From positions 868,001 to 932,000 of the forward strand of contig JAETXT010000010.1 in NCBI GenBank assembly GCA_019188255.1: a stretch of DNA of 64,000 nucleotides, read 5' to 3'. The notes beneath the pieces are model-generated. The model did not search any database. It saw nothing but the letters and a program-made list of their open reading frames with translations, and was not told where the DNA came from. This DNA comes from Verticillium longisporum. Lineage: Eukaryota; Ascomycota; Sordariomycetes; Glomerellales; Plectosphaerellaceae. Shown here one piece after another: positions 47,652-58,419 of the stretch (within the stretch, counting starts at the first letter, position 1; each line of letters starts with the position of its first letter). The position numbers and the translations under genes are program-made.

Positions 47652-48741
47652 ATGTCTCCATCCACAACAACTATCCCGAATGGCGCATGGGTGCTCGTGA
47701 CCGGAGCCACAGGTTTCGTCGCGGGTCATGTCGTCAACCAATTTCTGCAACGCGGTCACAGAGTCCGGGGCACTGTTCGCGACATAAACCAGGCATCTTG
47801 GCTTGTCCAAGATACCTTCAAGTCGTATGCAGAGAGCGGCAGCTTCGAACTCGTCGCCGTCGCCGACCTCGCAGCCGATGGCGCCTTTGACGAGGCCGTC
47901 AAGGGTGTTTCGGCCATTGTCCACGTTGCCAGTCCCCTCGACTTCAACCCAGACCCCAACGCCGTCATTCCTCAGAGCGTCGCTGGCGCAACATCGATCC
48001 TCACCGCCGCCACCAAGGAGCCCTTGGTCAAGGAAGTTGTCTATACCAGCTCCATCGTAGCTGCCGTCGTTCCTCTGCGTGGGCAATGATCTTTCGTCGA
48101 CAGAAACACGTGGAACGAGGCCGCCTTGGAAGCCGCCTGGGCTCCCCCTCCCTACGAGCCGTCCCGCGCCATGATCACGTACGCGGCCAGCAAGACTGCT
48201 GCGGAAAAGGCAGTCTGGGCGTTTGTTCAAGAGAAGAAGCCGTCTTTCACAGTCAACGTCGTCAGCCCCGCGGGTGTTATTGGCACGCCTTTCCACGTGA
48301 AGCACGTTGAGAAGCCCGGACACTAGGTGGCCGCCCTTTTCCGGAATGACAAAGCCGCGCTGGATCCGTACCCATCGAGTAAGTACCTCCATCGTTCCGG
48401 GTTGTCGACTCGTACTCACACGTCACCTAGTGTTCTTCGTCGATGTCGAGGACGTCGTGGCTATTCACGTTGCGGCGATTCTGGATCCGGAGATCAAGAA
48501 CGCCCGTCTGCAAACTTGGGGCCACAGCAGCAACTGGAACGAATTCTTTGCCGTGTTGCGCGAGATTCGCCCTCACCGGGAGTTCCCTGCCGACTATCCT
48601 GATCCTTACTTCTTCCCGGCCCTCACCGACCAGTCTGAATCCATTGCCATCCTGAAGAAGTGGGCCAACCAGGAGGGGTGGAAGCCGCTGAAGGACAGTC
48701 TTAGGGAGACAGTTGAGAACCCGTACTTCCGCATCCCTTGA
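47652..48741 (+). pseudogene. NAD(P)-dependent epimerase/reductase (short-chain, Gre2/DFR-like), broken frame
   Basis: Starting at 47652 the protein shows the Rossmann motif VLVTGATGFVAGHVV, then VHVASPLD, YTSSI and later YAASKTAAEKA, the Y-x3-K catalytic pair of extended SDRs. A 52-bp intron (48379-48430) separates DPYPS from MFFVDVEDVVAIHV. The C-terminus is WKPLKDSLRETVENPYF, a typical Gre2-like end. Defects: a one-base gain in GGG (48081-48083) and a one-base loss in TTT (48092-48094) that compensate each other within 11 bp, and a TAG at 48324-48326 where the family has Trp. Without those it would be about 345 residues. Either a young pseudogene or three sequence errors; the first is more likely because the nonsense change is not in a homopolymer. 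Confidence 0.7.
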
Positions 48742-49494
48742 GGGCAACCTGTGGTGTTACGTTCCTGGACTTGCGACATAGAATCAGAGCACATTTTGAT
48801 TGCTTTAGAGGTGAACATAGGCTACCTTAAACAATACTTTTAGTGGAAACACAATTCCAGAATGGCTTCATCGCGTGACATGTCAAACCGTATGACGAGA
48901 AGTGGTGGGTGAATTCTAGGATGGCGCACGCGAAGTTGCCCTAGCCCACGCTTTGGCGCTGTTAGGGGCGCCTTGGGCAGCCCTTTCTCCCTGTAGAGCG
49001 CCTTTACTTGAGCATAGGGCCCTGAGGTCACTATTCAAGTCCTTTTAGGCACCAGAGTGAACCGCCACAGGCACTAAACCACACGCTCAGCCACATGCTC
49101 CCTCCTTCCACCACAACGCCAGTCATCGTCCTCAACAATCCATTCGACTTCATCAATAGCATCTTCCTCATCGAAACGACATCATTACGCTGATAGCCGC
49201 CATCGTCTTCAAATCGCACCTTTCTTCCATACCTCGGGACTTGACCGACATAAGCACGCCATGACCACCAGGAGCTCGACCCGCTCAAATCGGGCACCCA
49301 GGGAAGTCTGAGACAGTCCCTGTTTGGCAACGTTCGACGTCCATCTATCGAGGTGACAGGCAGACTTCAATCGACGTCGCGCCTCACTCACACACAAGGT
49401 GCCCCATCTCTCATCAACAGGCACAGAAGGCAATGACACCTGTCACATCAACCTCTGACATTCTTTACCGATCCATCGCAAGCCACTGCCAGCG
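48742..49494. other. Intergenic / promoter of metallophosphoesterase
   Basis: About 750 bp, no gene seen. The last 100 bp are the likely 5' leader (CATCAACC-rich, pyrimidine-rich). Confidence 0.5.
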
Positions 49495-50730
49495 ATGACG
49501 GACCTTCCGCCCCTGTCCGGCCGGGCCCTCCTCTGGCGAATGGCCCGTGCCATCATCGTCTTCATCATCATCTTCTTCATCCTCGTCATCCTCGTTATCA
49601 ACACCTCGCCCGGCCACGCAGCGTTGCGAGAGCCATCTGCTTCGAAAGCCAATCTGCAGCTGGACAAAGACGGCGACTTTCGCATCGCCATCTTCTCCGA
49701 CCTGCATTATGGGGCACAGGAGGACGGTTGGGGCATCGAGCAGGACCAAAACACGACGCGCGTCATGAGCTCGGTCCTGCGCGACGAGAAGGTTGACTTT
49801 GTTGTCCTGAACGGCGATCTCATTACCGGCGAAAACACGCTGCGCGAGAACGCGTCCGACTATGTCGAGCAGATCATCCGGCCGATGCTTCAGAGCAACA
49901 AGCCCTGGGCCTCCGTCTATGGCAACCATGACTCCCAGTTCAACCTCTCCAGGGAGGCCATCTACAAGGCGGAAAGGGTATACAGCCTCTGCTACACAGA
50001 CTCTGTCGATCATTTACCCGGCAGTTCGAACTACTATGTTCTCATCCATCCTCACCAGGAAGAAGGTGCCGAGCCGGAGGGCCTGGATCCCGCTGCCATT
50101 CTCTGGTTCTTTGACAGTCGCGGCGGCAAGGCCTTCGACCACGACCCTTCATCTGACACCGCAGATCTGCCGGACTGGGTAGCGCCAGAGACGTCAAAGT
50201 GGTTCATCGAGGCGCACAATGAGCTTCGGGAAAAGTATGACAATCGCGTCATCCCCAGCATTGCTTTCGTCCACATACCGCCTCACGTTTTCTCCCAGGC
50301 GCAGGAGGCGGGAGTACATGCCGACTTGTTCCCTGGGTTGAATGATGACATGCCGCTGGCGTTCCAAGGCAACGAAGGCGAGGATGCAGCGTTTGTGAAC
50401 GCGCTGCTTCAGACAGAAGGCCTTCACAGCGTTCATGTGGGACATGATCACGGAGATTCGTGGTGTTCAACGTGGCCGGGGAAAGACGCGACGTCCAAGG
50501 CGCCATTTCTCTGCTTCGCGAAACACACTGGCTACGGGGGCTACGGCACATGGAATCCCGGCGCGCGGATACTTCACCTTACCATTTCCAAAGCCGAGGG
50601 CGAACACCAGGGCGGCAAACTGTTCGTCGACACTTGGGTGCGCATGGAGAACGGCAATGTCGTGACGCAAGTTTCACTCAATGAGACGTACGGCGTTGAC
50701 AGGTATCCCACAGGACCGGGAGAACCATGA
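49495..50730 (+). CDS. Calcineurin-like metallophosphoesterase, membrane-anchored
   Basis: A single exon of 411 residues. Residues 14-37 form one strongly hydrophobic helix (signal anchor), placing the catalytic domain in the lumen or outside. Metal-binding motifs come in canonical order: IFSDLHYG (D-x-H), LNGDLITGEN (G-D), SVYGNHDSQF (G-N-H-D), AFVHIPPH (H) and HVGHDHGDSW (G-H-x-H). The layout resembles the fungal Dcr2/Sia1-type phosphoesterase family. Substrate is not evident; protein, phospholipid or nucleotide phosphate esters are all possible. Confidence 0.93.
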   Translation: MTDLPPLSGRALLWRMARAIIVFIIIFFILVILVINTSPGHAALREPSASKANLQLDKDGDFRIAIFSDLHYGAQEDGWGIEQDQNTTRVMSSVLRDEKVDFVVLNGDLITGENTLRENASDYVEQIIRPMLQSNKPWASVYGNHDSQFNLSREAIYKAERVYSLCYTDSVDHLPGSSNYYVLIHPHQEEGAEPEGLDPAAILWFFDSRGGKAFDHDPSSDTADLPDWVAPETSKWFIEAHNELREKYDNRVIPSIAFVHIPPHVFSQAQEAGVHADLFPGLNDDMPLAFQGNEGEDAAFVNALLQTEGLHSVHVGHDHGDSWCSTWPGKDATSKAPFLCFAKHTGYGGYGTWNPGARILHLTISKAEGEHQGGKLFVDTWVRMENGNVVTQVSLNETYGVDRYPTGPGEP

Positions 50731-51166
50731 GGCGCTGCGCTAGCTGAAGCCTGCGCGCCATTGACGCAACGTTCACGCATCGGGTCTAGCCATGATTTGG
50801 TTCAGTGGCAGTCGCCTCGCGGAAAGACCACGTGAGGGCAACCAGTGTGCCTTGCCAAGCGACCTAAGCTATCGTGTCGCAAGCGCACCTGGTTAGGGGA
50901 TCTTGGTCCTGACCATAGATTGGTTCGCCCTGCGAGGCTGGGTGTCGATCAACGCCATGCGATGGTTGCGCACGCATTCCGCGACCTCGCTTACTCTGGG
51001 GGAGTCCTCTTCTCAGCAGAACAAAGACGTCCTGACCGCAGCGGGGGGGGACAATTTAGAAGTGAAGAATCGATGTGTCGGCCCTGACATGGATTCCCGA
51101 TTGAATTCTCTCGTCTCCATCGCATGTGACAAATTCCGGCTTCGAGGGTATCCCTACCACTTCATC
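50731..51166. other. Intergenic, no gene seen
   Basis: About 435 bp; presumed promoter of the following gene. The frame is open upstream to 50903, but the start at 51167 is preferred because it directly precedes the conserved-looking topology. Confidence 0.45.
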
Positions 51167-53155
51167 ATGAAGCAGACGATCGGCCACGCGCAAAGCACAG
51201 AAGACACGAAGAAAGTCCAGACAACCGTAAATCATCAGCATGCCCAACCACGACACTACCCATGGCAGCCAGTCTTGATACTTGTTGGGTACAGCGTACT
51301 GCTCGTTACACCATGGGCGCTTATTTGTGTGGTCGCAACTCGGACACCAACGGACAGCACGTCAACCGTGCGTCAAAAAGACATCAACGTTTACGAAGCA
51401 TGGCTTAAGGCTGTCCCAGTCATCGACACAGTCGCTGCAGTCGTTACGATTCCATTCGTGTCTGCTCTCTTGGCCTACGGTGCCGCAGCTCATGTTGAGC
51501 GAATGAATGGGAAGCAGAAACTCACGATGCGTCAGTTGCTCGGTCTTGCGGACAGAAACTGGGTCACAATGTACCCAACTCATCTCCATCGTGCGCCTGG
51601 AGATCGATCAGCCTTCTTGTACATAGCGACTTTGTTTATTCTGATCAGTTCGTCTGCATTTCCGGATCATAGGATATGCCGTCCTAGTGCTGACTGCTGC
51701 TAGGTGCCATACAGCTCCCGCTTCGAACCTATCTCGCTCCAATCGGTTCTAGACCAGCGTATGTGTGTGACAACAACCATGAGGGCTCAAGATGGACTCC
51801 CTCATGCGAGAGCTTTACCAGCATCTTCGCTAGAGACACGTCAAGCACTGGCGCGCGATCTCTCGCCTTTGATATCGATCCGGGCACTATTCCGGAGATA
51901 CCCCGACAGCCACTACTGAACGTGATGGGTGAGCGTCTCCGGAGCGTGACGTCCCGCAGTATAGAGCCCCAGCTATGGAGGGGCAACGGGACAGACCAAA
52001 CGATGGTTGCCGGCGAAGTTTTCGATTCCGCCCCAGTCTTTTCAGACGCTTTCTGGGTTTCGTCTGTGCCGTCTGGTAGCACAACTGGAGGACTCAGGAT
52101 GCGCTCGCTGAGGCTGAACTCCTCATCGGAATGTGCGAGCATCGCCGCCGATGAGTTTCCTTCCAACTGTCCTGGCCAGTTCCCTTTCCTCACCGACTAC
52201 ACCGGGAATGGCATCTCCATTCGAGTCTGTGTACCGGACGGCAAGGATGGGAAGCCGTGGGGGGCTATGCGCGACCGTCAAGATATTGAGGAAGAGATGT
52301 ATCTCGACGCTAGACTTGCTTCCGATGCAGGGGACGCGACGCTCAATGACAATTTTCAAAACTTCACTATCCTATGTGTTGGCCGCTCCACGATGGGGTA
52401 TTTTGAGTTGGGAAATCTCCACAATCAGGAACAGCCATCTGAGTTGCTGGCGCAGTGGCTAGGCCCCGACGAGACGGACGACTTTGACGATTACTTTGCA
52501 GAATCGCCTCTTACCAGCGAGTACGTAAAGAATGGCTCTTTTTACGATGGCTGCTAACTTTGACAGTTCAAACTATGACCGCCCGGGCACAGCATCTTCG
52601 CCATCCGGTCCGCTGCAAATGGCAGCAGAAGTCTTGTTCGGTCCGCAGTCGTACCAGCACACGCTCTTTCAGCTCTTGCGCTCAACGGAGACGAGTATTT
52701 CGGGCAGCCTGTGCAGCGCCCTCAAGCCGCCAATGGCGGGCATCGACTACCCTGGTCCACCCGCCTGGGTTGAGTCTATGGCTAAAACCTGCAACGCGAC
52801 GTCGGTTTCGAAGGAGAGCCTGACCACAGAAGCCTACAGTTTCGTTCGTGGCTTTCTCTCACAAGAGTCAGGAAGTCTGGCGCTCGGGGTTGCCATGTAT
52901 TTAGCCAACGAAGCCCTGTTGACCTCTGTAGACACGGACAGAGCGTACGGCTTGCGGCGGATTGTCGACAAACCGCCGGTCAACTTCAGGGGAGTCGATG
53001 TCAGCCATGCATCCATGATTGCCGTCAGCGTTCTTCTAGGCGTTCAGGTGCTGCTCCTGATTCTTCTGACTCTGTATACGTATACGCTGGGAAAAGGGGC
53101 CGGCAAACTGCATGCCTCGTCAATACTGAGAATGGGCGCTGCCGTGGAAGGGTGA
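51167..53155 (+). CDS. Multi-pass membrane protein of unknown function with large central domain
   Basis: Three exons (51167-51647, 51704-52520, 52567-53155) give 628 residues. Both introns have textbook branch points (CTGAC, CTAAC). Hydrophobic segments occur near residues 28-55 (PVLILVGYSVLLVTPWALI), 85-110 (VIDTVAAVVTIPFVSALLA), 147-166, and one near the C-terminus (MIAVSVLLGVQVLLLILLTLY). Between the third and fourth lies an extramembrane domain of about 400 residues with several cysteines and N-glycosylation sequons (NSS, NFT, NAT). The plan of three N-terminal helices, large outer domain and one C-terminal helix recurs in Pezizomycotina proteins of unknown function. No enzymatic motif seen. 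Confidence 0.85.
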
Positions 53156-53589
53156 GGCGCTGCGCCTGGTCTCGAAAGGGCTCTCACGACAGACTTGAGG
53201 GGTTGCAGAAGATTCCTGGGTCAGGAAGGTGGATGCCTAGATACCACAGCACAGGTCGGCCTGTCGAGATGCCGGGCCAAGCCATGGGGTGAAAGTAAGA
53301 CAGACGTTGTCCGAATAAGCTCTCAAGGTGAAGCGGCCTGACACCCAGCCGGAGAGGTGTTCAGGGTAGAGGTATGGTCTTGGACAAGGCACGATTTTTC
53401 GCACATCTGAGTTCAAGTTGAAGACCCTTGATAGCTCTCATGAACCCTATTCTGTGAAGTCATCTCCGATGTGCATCACAATTCATATATCAGTCGGCAC
53501 TTCTTTCGCTCCTCGTCCCACGCTCTTGGCTATCCATCCCACCTCTCCTGCTACATGCACCACTGCCAAGGTCTCACAACGCATCACAC
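53156..53589. other. Intergenic, no gene seen
   Basis: About 430 bp; nothing recognised. Confidence 0.4.
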
Positions 53590-54429
53590 TTGTTCGATTT
53601 CATCATGTCCATGCACTGGCTACCGACAACCATGACGCTAAACCGGGTACCATCAGCCGTTCCCGCAAGCTCTACTCCCGTCGAAAGGGGCCTCTTTTCG
53701 ACGCCCTCCCGCCACGACCTCCCCACGGCCAACCCCCCTTCAAGCACCCACCAAGAGGGATCCCCAAGGACAAGCATCTCCAATCCGCAAGGCCACCGAA
53801 CCATCACCCACCGTCTCCCACCCTCCCTCCCAGACTTCATCACAACTCCAGCCCCAGGCGCCCGCGCCCCCAACCCCGCCACCAGCAGCGCCGCCGCACC
53901 CCCCTTCCCGTTCACGACAACAGCCCCGCCTCTCTACGAGGAAGCCGTCCGCCCCCCCGGCCGCAGCAGCTACTTCCTCCCCAACCCGCCTCCGGGCATC
54001 TCCGCGGGGCCCTGGGACCTCCGCGACGCCGCGCACCGCCGCGTCCTCGCGCGCCTGCGCCTCCTCCCCGACGACCCCTCGCACGCGGACCCCGCGCGGG
54101 GGATCACGCCCGCGCCGCCGCCGGGCTCGCTGTTTCGGCGCGGCGCGCTGGCGGAGTATAGGCCTTGGTGGGAGGGCGGGCGGACCGGCGGGGGGGACGT
54201 CTTCTCTGGGGCTGTGACGGCGGGTGCGGAGCGGGAGGAGAGCGTGGAGGTTGAGGCTGACGATGACGATGGCGAGAGTGAGGCCGAGGCCGAGGACGAG
54301 GACGAGGGTGAGCGGTGGGAAACGATATCGGCTGGAGAGGCGGAGAATGCGGAGGAGGAGCATCTTCGGTGGGAGACGCTGCGGGAGCGCGAGAGGGGGT
54401 TTGTCTCGTGGAGTCGGCGCTGTCTCTAG
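53590..54429 (+). CDS. Hypothetical Pro-rich protein with acidic C-terminal region
   Basis: A single open frame of up to 279 residues; the ATG at 53632 (MTLNRVPSAVPASS) is an equally plausible start. The first half is rich in Pro, Ser and Thr. The middle has LYEEAVRPPGRSSYFLPN and AGPWDLRDAAHRRVLARLRLLP, which look like constrained sequence. An acidic run of Asp/Glu follows, then WETISAGEAENAEEEHLRWETLRERERGF. There is no known domain, TM helix or signal peptide. Strong C/G bias here lets long frames occur by chance, so existence is moderately supported only. Confidence 0.5.
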   Translation: MFDFIMSMHWLPTTMTLNRVPSAVPASSTPVERGLFSTPSRHDLPTANPPSSTHQEGSPRTSISNPQGHRTITHRLPPSLPDFITTPAPGARAPNPATSSAAAPPFPFTTTAPPLYEEAVRPPGRSSYFLPNPPPGISAGPWDLRDAAHRRVLARLRLLPDDPSHADPARGITPAPPPGSLFRRGALAEYRPWWEGGRTGGGDVFSGAVTAGAEREESVEVEADDDDGESEAEAEDEDEGERWETISAGEAENAEEEHLRWETLRERERGFVSWSRRCL

Positions 54430-54632
54430 CGGTGCTGAGGCAGCTGAGGCCACACATGCACTTTTCTCATGATGAGTACACTCACTTCTCTCATGATGAG
54501 TTGGACGAACGGAGCAGGAACATGGTCACTGATGCAGGTCAGAGTTGAGTTCGAGTCGTGCTCAGATAGCTAGCATTAGCGAACTTGGCCAGCTAAAGGG
54601 GCACAAAAAACATGTTCATTACAAACTGCTTC

Positions 54633-54708
54633 CAATGGCGACAGACGCTTTCAATGGCGACAGGCGCTTTCAATGGCGACAGACGCTTTCAATGGCGACA
54701 GACGCTTC
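54633..54708. repeat. 19-bp minisatellite, four tandem copies
   Basis: The unit CAATGGCGACAGACGCTTT repeats four times head to tail (54633, 54652, 54671, 54690) with one A/G difference in copy 2 and one T/C in copy 4; a fifth partial copy follows. It is intergenic, between the hypothetical protein gene and the 3' end of the Itc1 homologue. Confidence 0.95.
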
Positions 54709-54979
54709 CAATGCCGATCTACGCAATTCTCAATCAAACGCTGCCGTCCGCCTTCGCTCCCTCCCTGCGTCCCTGCAAAACCCAGACGGCCCCTCTTGTC
54801 CGTAGACAGAGACGTATTGGTGCTTTTCCCCCCCATCCGTTGTCCAAAAAGAAAACACCATATCGCCAATGCCCTTACATGCAAAGTCGCCAGCCCATCT
54901 GCTTTGTACGCAAGCCGGGATGCAGATTGTCCCCCCCCCCTCTACCTCTTATAGTACACATCATCCCCCATCAGGCTTC

Positions 54980-57900
54980 TCACTTCTTCCGCCTCGTCTT
55001 GGGAGCTGATGGCAGCTCCGGCGTGGGATCGACAGCCTGCCTCTTCTTGGCCTGCTTCTTGTTCCGCGGCGGCGGCGGCGGCTCCGAGTGCAAGTGTCCC
55101 AGCTCCTCCATGGCGACCGTGTTCTCCCACGCAAGGCACCTGTAATTGGTGGGTTCAGGGGTCTGTTGCTGCCTCGTGCGTGTGGCGACGCCGCGCTTCG
55201 GCTCCTTGGATTCTTCCTCCTCCTTCTCCGCGGGCGCAAGGTACTCTTTGCGGTTCTCCATGTGTTTGGCGATTTTGTCCTTGAAGCTGAGAATCTCCTT
55301 GCGCAGCTTCAGCTCGTTGTAGCCGCGCGGGTCCAGCCATCGGATAAGGTTGTCAACAGACTCAGGGTCATCGTAGTAGCCCCATTGTCCGGCATTGAAC
55401 ACGCTCGTCGCGCCCTCCTCCATCTTCTTACGCTCGGGCACCGTCATGTTGTGCTTGGCCTTGTACTCGTCCTGATGCTCCTTGCTGAGGTCAATGTAGC
55501 CCTCGCGCTCGAGGTCATCCGGCCCCTGCACCCATATGCATGCGTTAGCATAGGCGGCGGAGGCCGTCGAGCTGCCGGGAAGTCCACCGTAGGGCATGCC
55601 GTTCCGCTCGAACCAGTAGTATCGGTACCAGAAGCGACCACGGCCCAGCACCCGCGTGCGTGGGCAACCCGCTCCTCGAAGGCCATTGTCGAGAATAGCA
55701 ACCTCGTCCTCACACTTCTTGATGAACTCCTCCTTCTTTTGAATGTCCTTGGCGTTCTTGATCAGCTGCTTCGACTGCTTCGGCACCTTGGCAGCTTCGG
55801 CAGCCTTCTCCTTCCGCTCCCTCTCTTCCTTGCGTTTCCGCTGGCGCTCGAGAGTGCGGTCGTTCGGTCGGCGTCCGTTCTTGCGCTTCTGCGCGTCTTC
55901 TTCCGAGTCGGAGCCGTCTCCCTCCTTGGTCGGAGTGTCAGCCTTGGCCGGAGAGTCCACATCAGTCGTAGCAGCTTTTGCATCCTCCTCCGCCTTGGCA
56001 GGGTCCTGCGGCGTCTCCTCGGGCAAGAGAGCCTTTCGTTGGTCGTTCAGCACCTTCAGCTCCTCGACACTGTCTCCGGTCAGTACGAATCTCTTGCTGT
56101 CACGGCAATGGTACTCACGCTTGTTTCCTCTGCCTCTGCCACTCAATCTTCTCCTTCCGGTAGCCCGTCATCGTCTCGCTGCAGTCCTCCATGTACGCGC
56201 GAATAGCCTTTGTGCGCATAGTGAGCATGCAGATAATCTGCAGGGCTTGTACCCGGTAATTGACGTCGAGATTCGCATAGGCTCGTAGGACCGTTTCTTG
56301 TGTCGGGTCCACGGATCGGGGGACAAGTTGCTCAAGCAGCTCTTCGCACGACTTCTCCAACCGCGGTTCCTTGGACAGTTGGTGCAAAAGCCCAACCATG
56401 ATCATCTCCCAGCCGCCGTCTTTGAAGTCGCGCTTTCGCAGGTGGTCGATCCACTCGTACTCCTCCAAGAGGTCTTGGGCGCGGTGTTTGACCTCTGGTT
56501 CTGCTGCCTCAGCCTCGGCTGCCTTGAGCTCGGCAGCCAGCCGTTCGGCCTCGGCCTTGGCCAAGCTACTCCGGGTGGCGCGCGCCGGTGGCCTCTCCGC
56601 TTCGGGGGTGCGCGACCTTGCCTCTTCTTCCTCCTCTTCCTCATCCTCGTCATCCTCGTCCTCCACCTCAGGCAGCGGCACGTTGACCTTGCCACCATCG
56701 GCCTCCGAAGACACAAGCATCTTGAGGACGGAGCAGTGGATCTCCTCAAACAGTTGAACAGTCGTCTCTTCGGATGCGACGCACATGGCTTCGACGAAAT
56801 CATCAAAGGTGAAGGAGTCGAGCTTGAAGATCTCACAGTACACGTTGAGCGTGTCCCACGTTTCCAGCAGGGGTCCGACCGACGACATGGAGATTCGGTC
56901 TCGGTAGTCCTTGGGAGATTCGTCGCTGCCGTTTGCTGTTGGAACCGACTCGCTCGGCGGGTCCTTGCACATGAACTTGATGGGTGGCCTGATTTTGTCG
57001 TCGCGCGGCTCGAGCGCGAGATCCTCAATGGGATACTTTGGTGGCGGTGGAGGTGGCGGTGGTAGGGCGGCTGCCATGTGATGCGGCAAGGCGTCGTTTT
57101 GGCGAAAGTTGGGGAGCTGAAAGGGGTTGCCGGATGAGTGGGCGTGAAAGACGCCCGCCTCGGGAGCAGGTCGTTTCGGGTCGTTGAGGTAATGTCCAGA
57201 GTGGTTTTGATGTGGGTGTTGCAGCTTGCCCTTTTGCGTCTTGGGCATGGGCTTGAGCTCTGGCAAACGGGCAGGTCCCGAGGGTGAGGATCCATTGGCG
57301 TTGGCGCCGTTTTGGTCGTGAGGGAGAGAGGCGCGCTTCTGGGCCTGGTGCATCTTCCTCTCGAGGAGCTTGTTGTCGTAGAGCAGATGCGCGGGGATGC
57401 GCGTGTCGATGTGGTATTCCTGGGCGTAGTCGTGGTTCACGAGCCAAGGAGCGCCATTCCAGGCCTCGCGAGTGACGGTCCGCTTGATGAAAGACCGCAG
57501 GACAGCCTTGGTGAAGATCTTGCGATCGCGGAATATGTGGCTGTCGTCGACGACGGCCTCGGCATCCTCGCGGTCGTCAATGCTGACAAAGTATTTTGTG
57601 CTTGGCGGCCTGATGGTGCCGTCGGGAAGGACCTTGTGGCCAAAGCGTGTCTTCTCGCGAACGCTTCCTTGTAACCTCTCGCCGTTGGTGAGCTTGACGG
57701 TCACGGCCTCACCGGGGTAGTAGTCGGAACGGAAGTCCTCAAAGACCATGTCGACGAGCGTATCAATGCGGGAGACGGTCTGGAACTGGACGCGGCGGAG
57801 GACGGGGCCCTTGAGTGCTTCAGGGAAAGCTTGCTCTATTTCCTCGGCGCCGGCGGTCTGGGGGAGAGAAAAGTGGTCAGGTACGCAATGTCAGAGGAGG

Positions 57901-58419
57901 GTCGGGAGGAGAACGCATGCTAACCTCGCTCTTCAGAGCTTCGAAGAAGGTCAAGCCCGAATGTCCACTAATCTGGCAGTTGAAACGTCGCTAAACACAG
58001 GGCTTGGGTGAGTATGGGTGTCGCGACAGAAGTTGCCCCACTCGACCGAGTTCGCTCTTACCTGCTTGTAGAAATCCATCCTGAGAGGTGTCAGCGGATG
58101 GCTCATTGAACATAATGAGGGTTGGGGGGAAAGGCTGGGGAGGAGTTCAGCCTACCTGGCCAAGTAGTCTTCATATTGACCAAAGACTTCTCCCGTTTGA
58201 GGAATGTGCCAAACCTAGAAGAAAGCTTGGTTAGCGTCGGCGCTTGAGGGAAAGAGAGGGGAGGGGGGGGTTAGTTGCGAACCTCTGCATTGTCGTCCTT
58301 GATGTCGGCTGGAGGTAAAAAGCGAACAGGCTTTCGCTTGAAAAGAACCTACGAGTTGCATGTCAGCGCCATGCGGATCCAGATGAGTTTGTTTGTATTT
58401 GTTGGCCAGAGTATACCAT
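54980..58419 (-). CDS. Itc1/ACF1-type subunit of the ISW2 chromatin-remodelling complex
   Basis: Seven coding exons (58419-58417, 58348-58283, 58214-58156, 58080-58062, 57972-57925, 57857-56119, 56069-54980) sum to 1008 codons. The first coding exon is only the ATG, set in CAGCCACCATGG context and followed at once by a GTATAC donor. The N-terminus VLFKRKPVRFLPPADIKDD through WHIPQTGEVFGQYEDYLAR is a WAC domain, as in Acf1/Itc1. A DDT domain lies near 385-445 (LLETWDTLNVYCEIFKLDSF). WHIM motifs follow at about 580-640 (GGWEMIMVGLLHQLSKE, RAYANLDVNYRVQALQIICM) and again near RGRFWYRYYWFERNGMPY. Between them are acidic and Lys-rich coiled segments. The protein acts in the nucleus, guiding nucleosome spacing by the ISWI ATPase. 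Confidence 0.95.

Noticed and set aside
37278..53155. Secondary-metabolite gene cluster
   Set aside because: No polyketide synthase, peptide synthetase, terpene synthase or prenyltransferase is present; the reductase, phosphoesterase and transporter do not form a known biosynthetic set.
54612..55145. 177-residue plus-strand frame containing QWRQT repeats
   Set aside because: The repeats are just the 19-bp minisatellite read as protein, and the rest lies opposite the last Itc1 exon.
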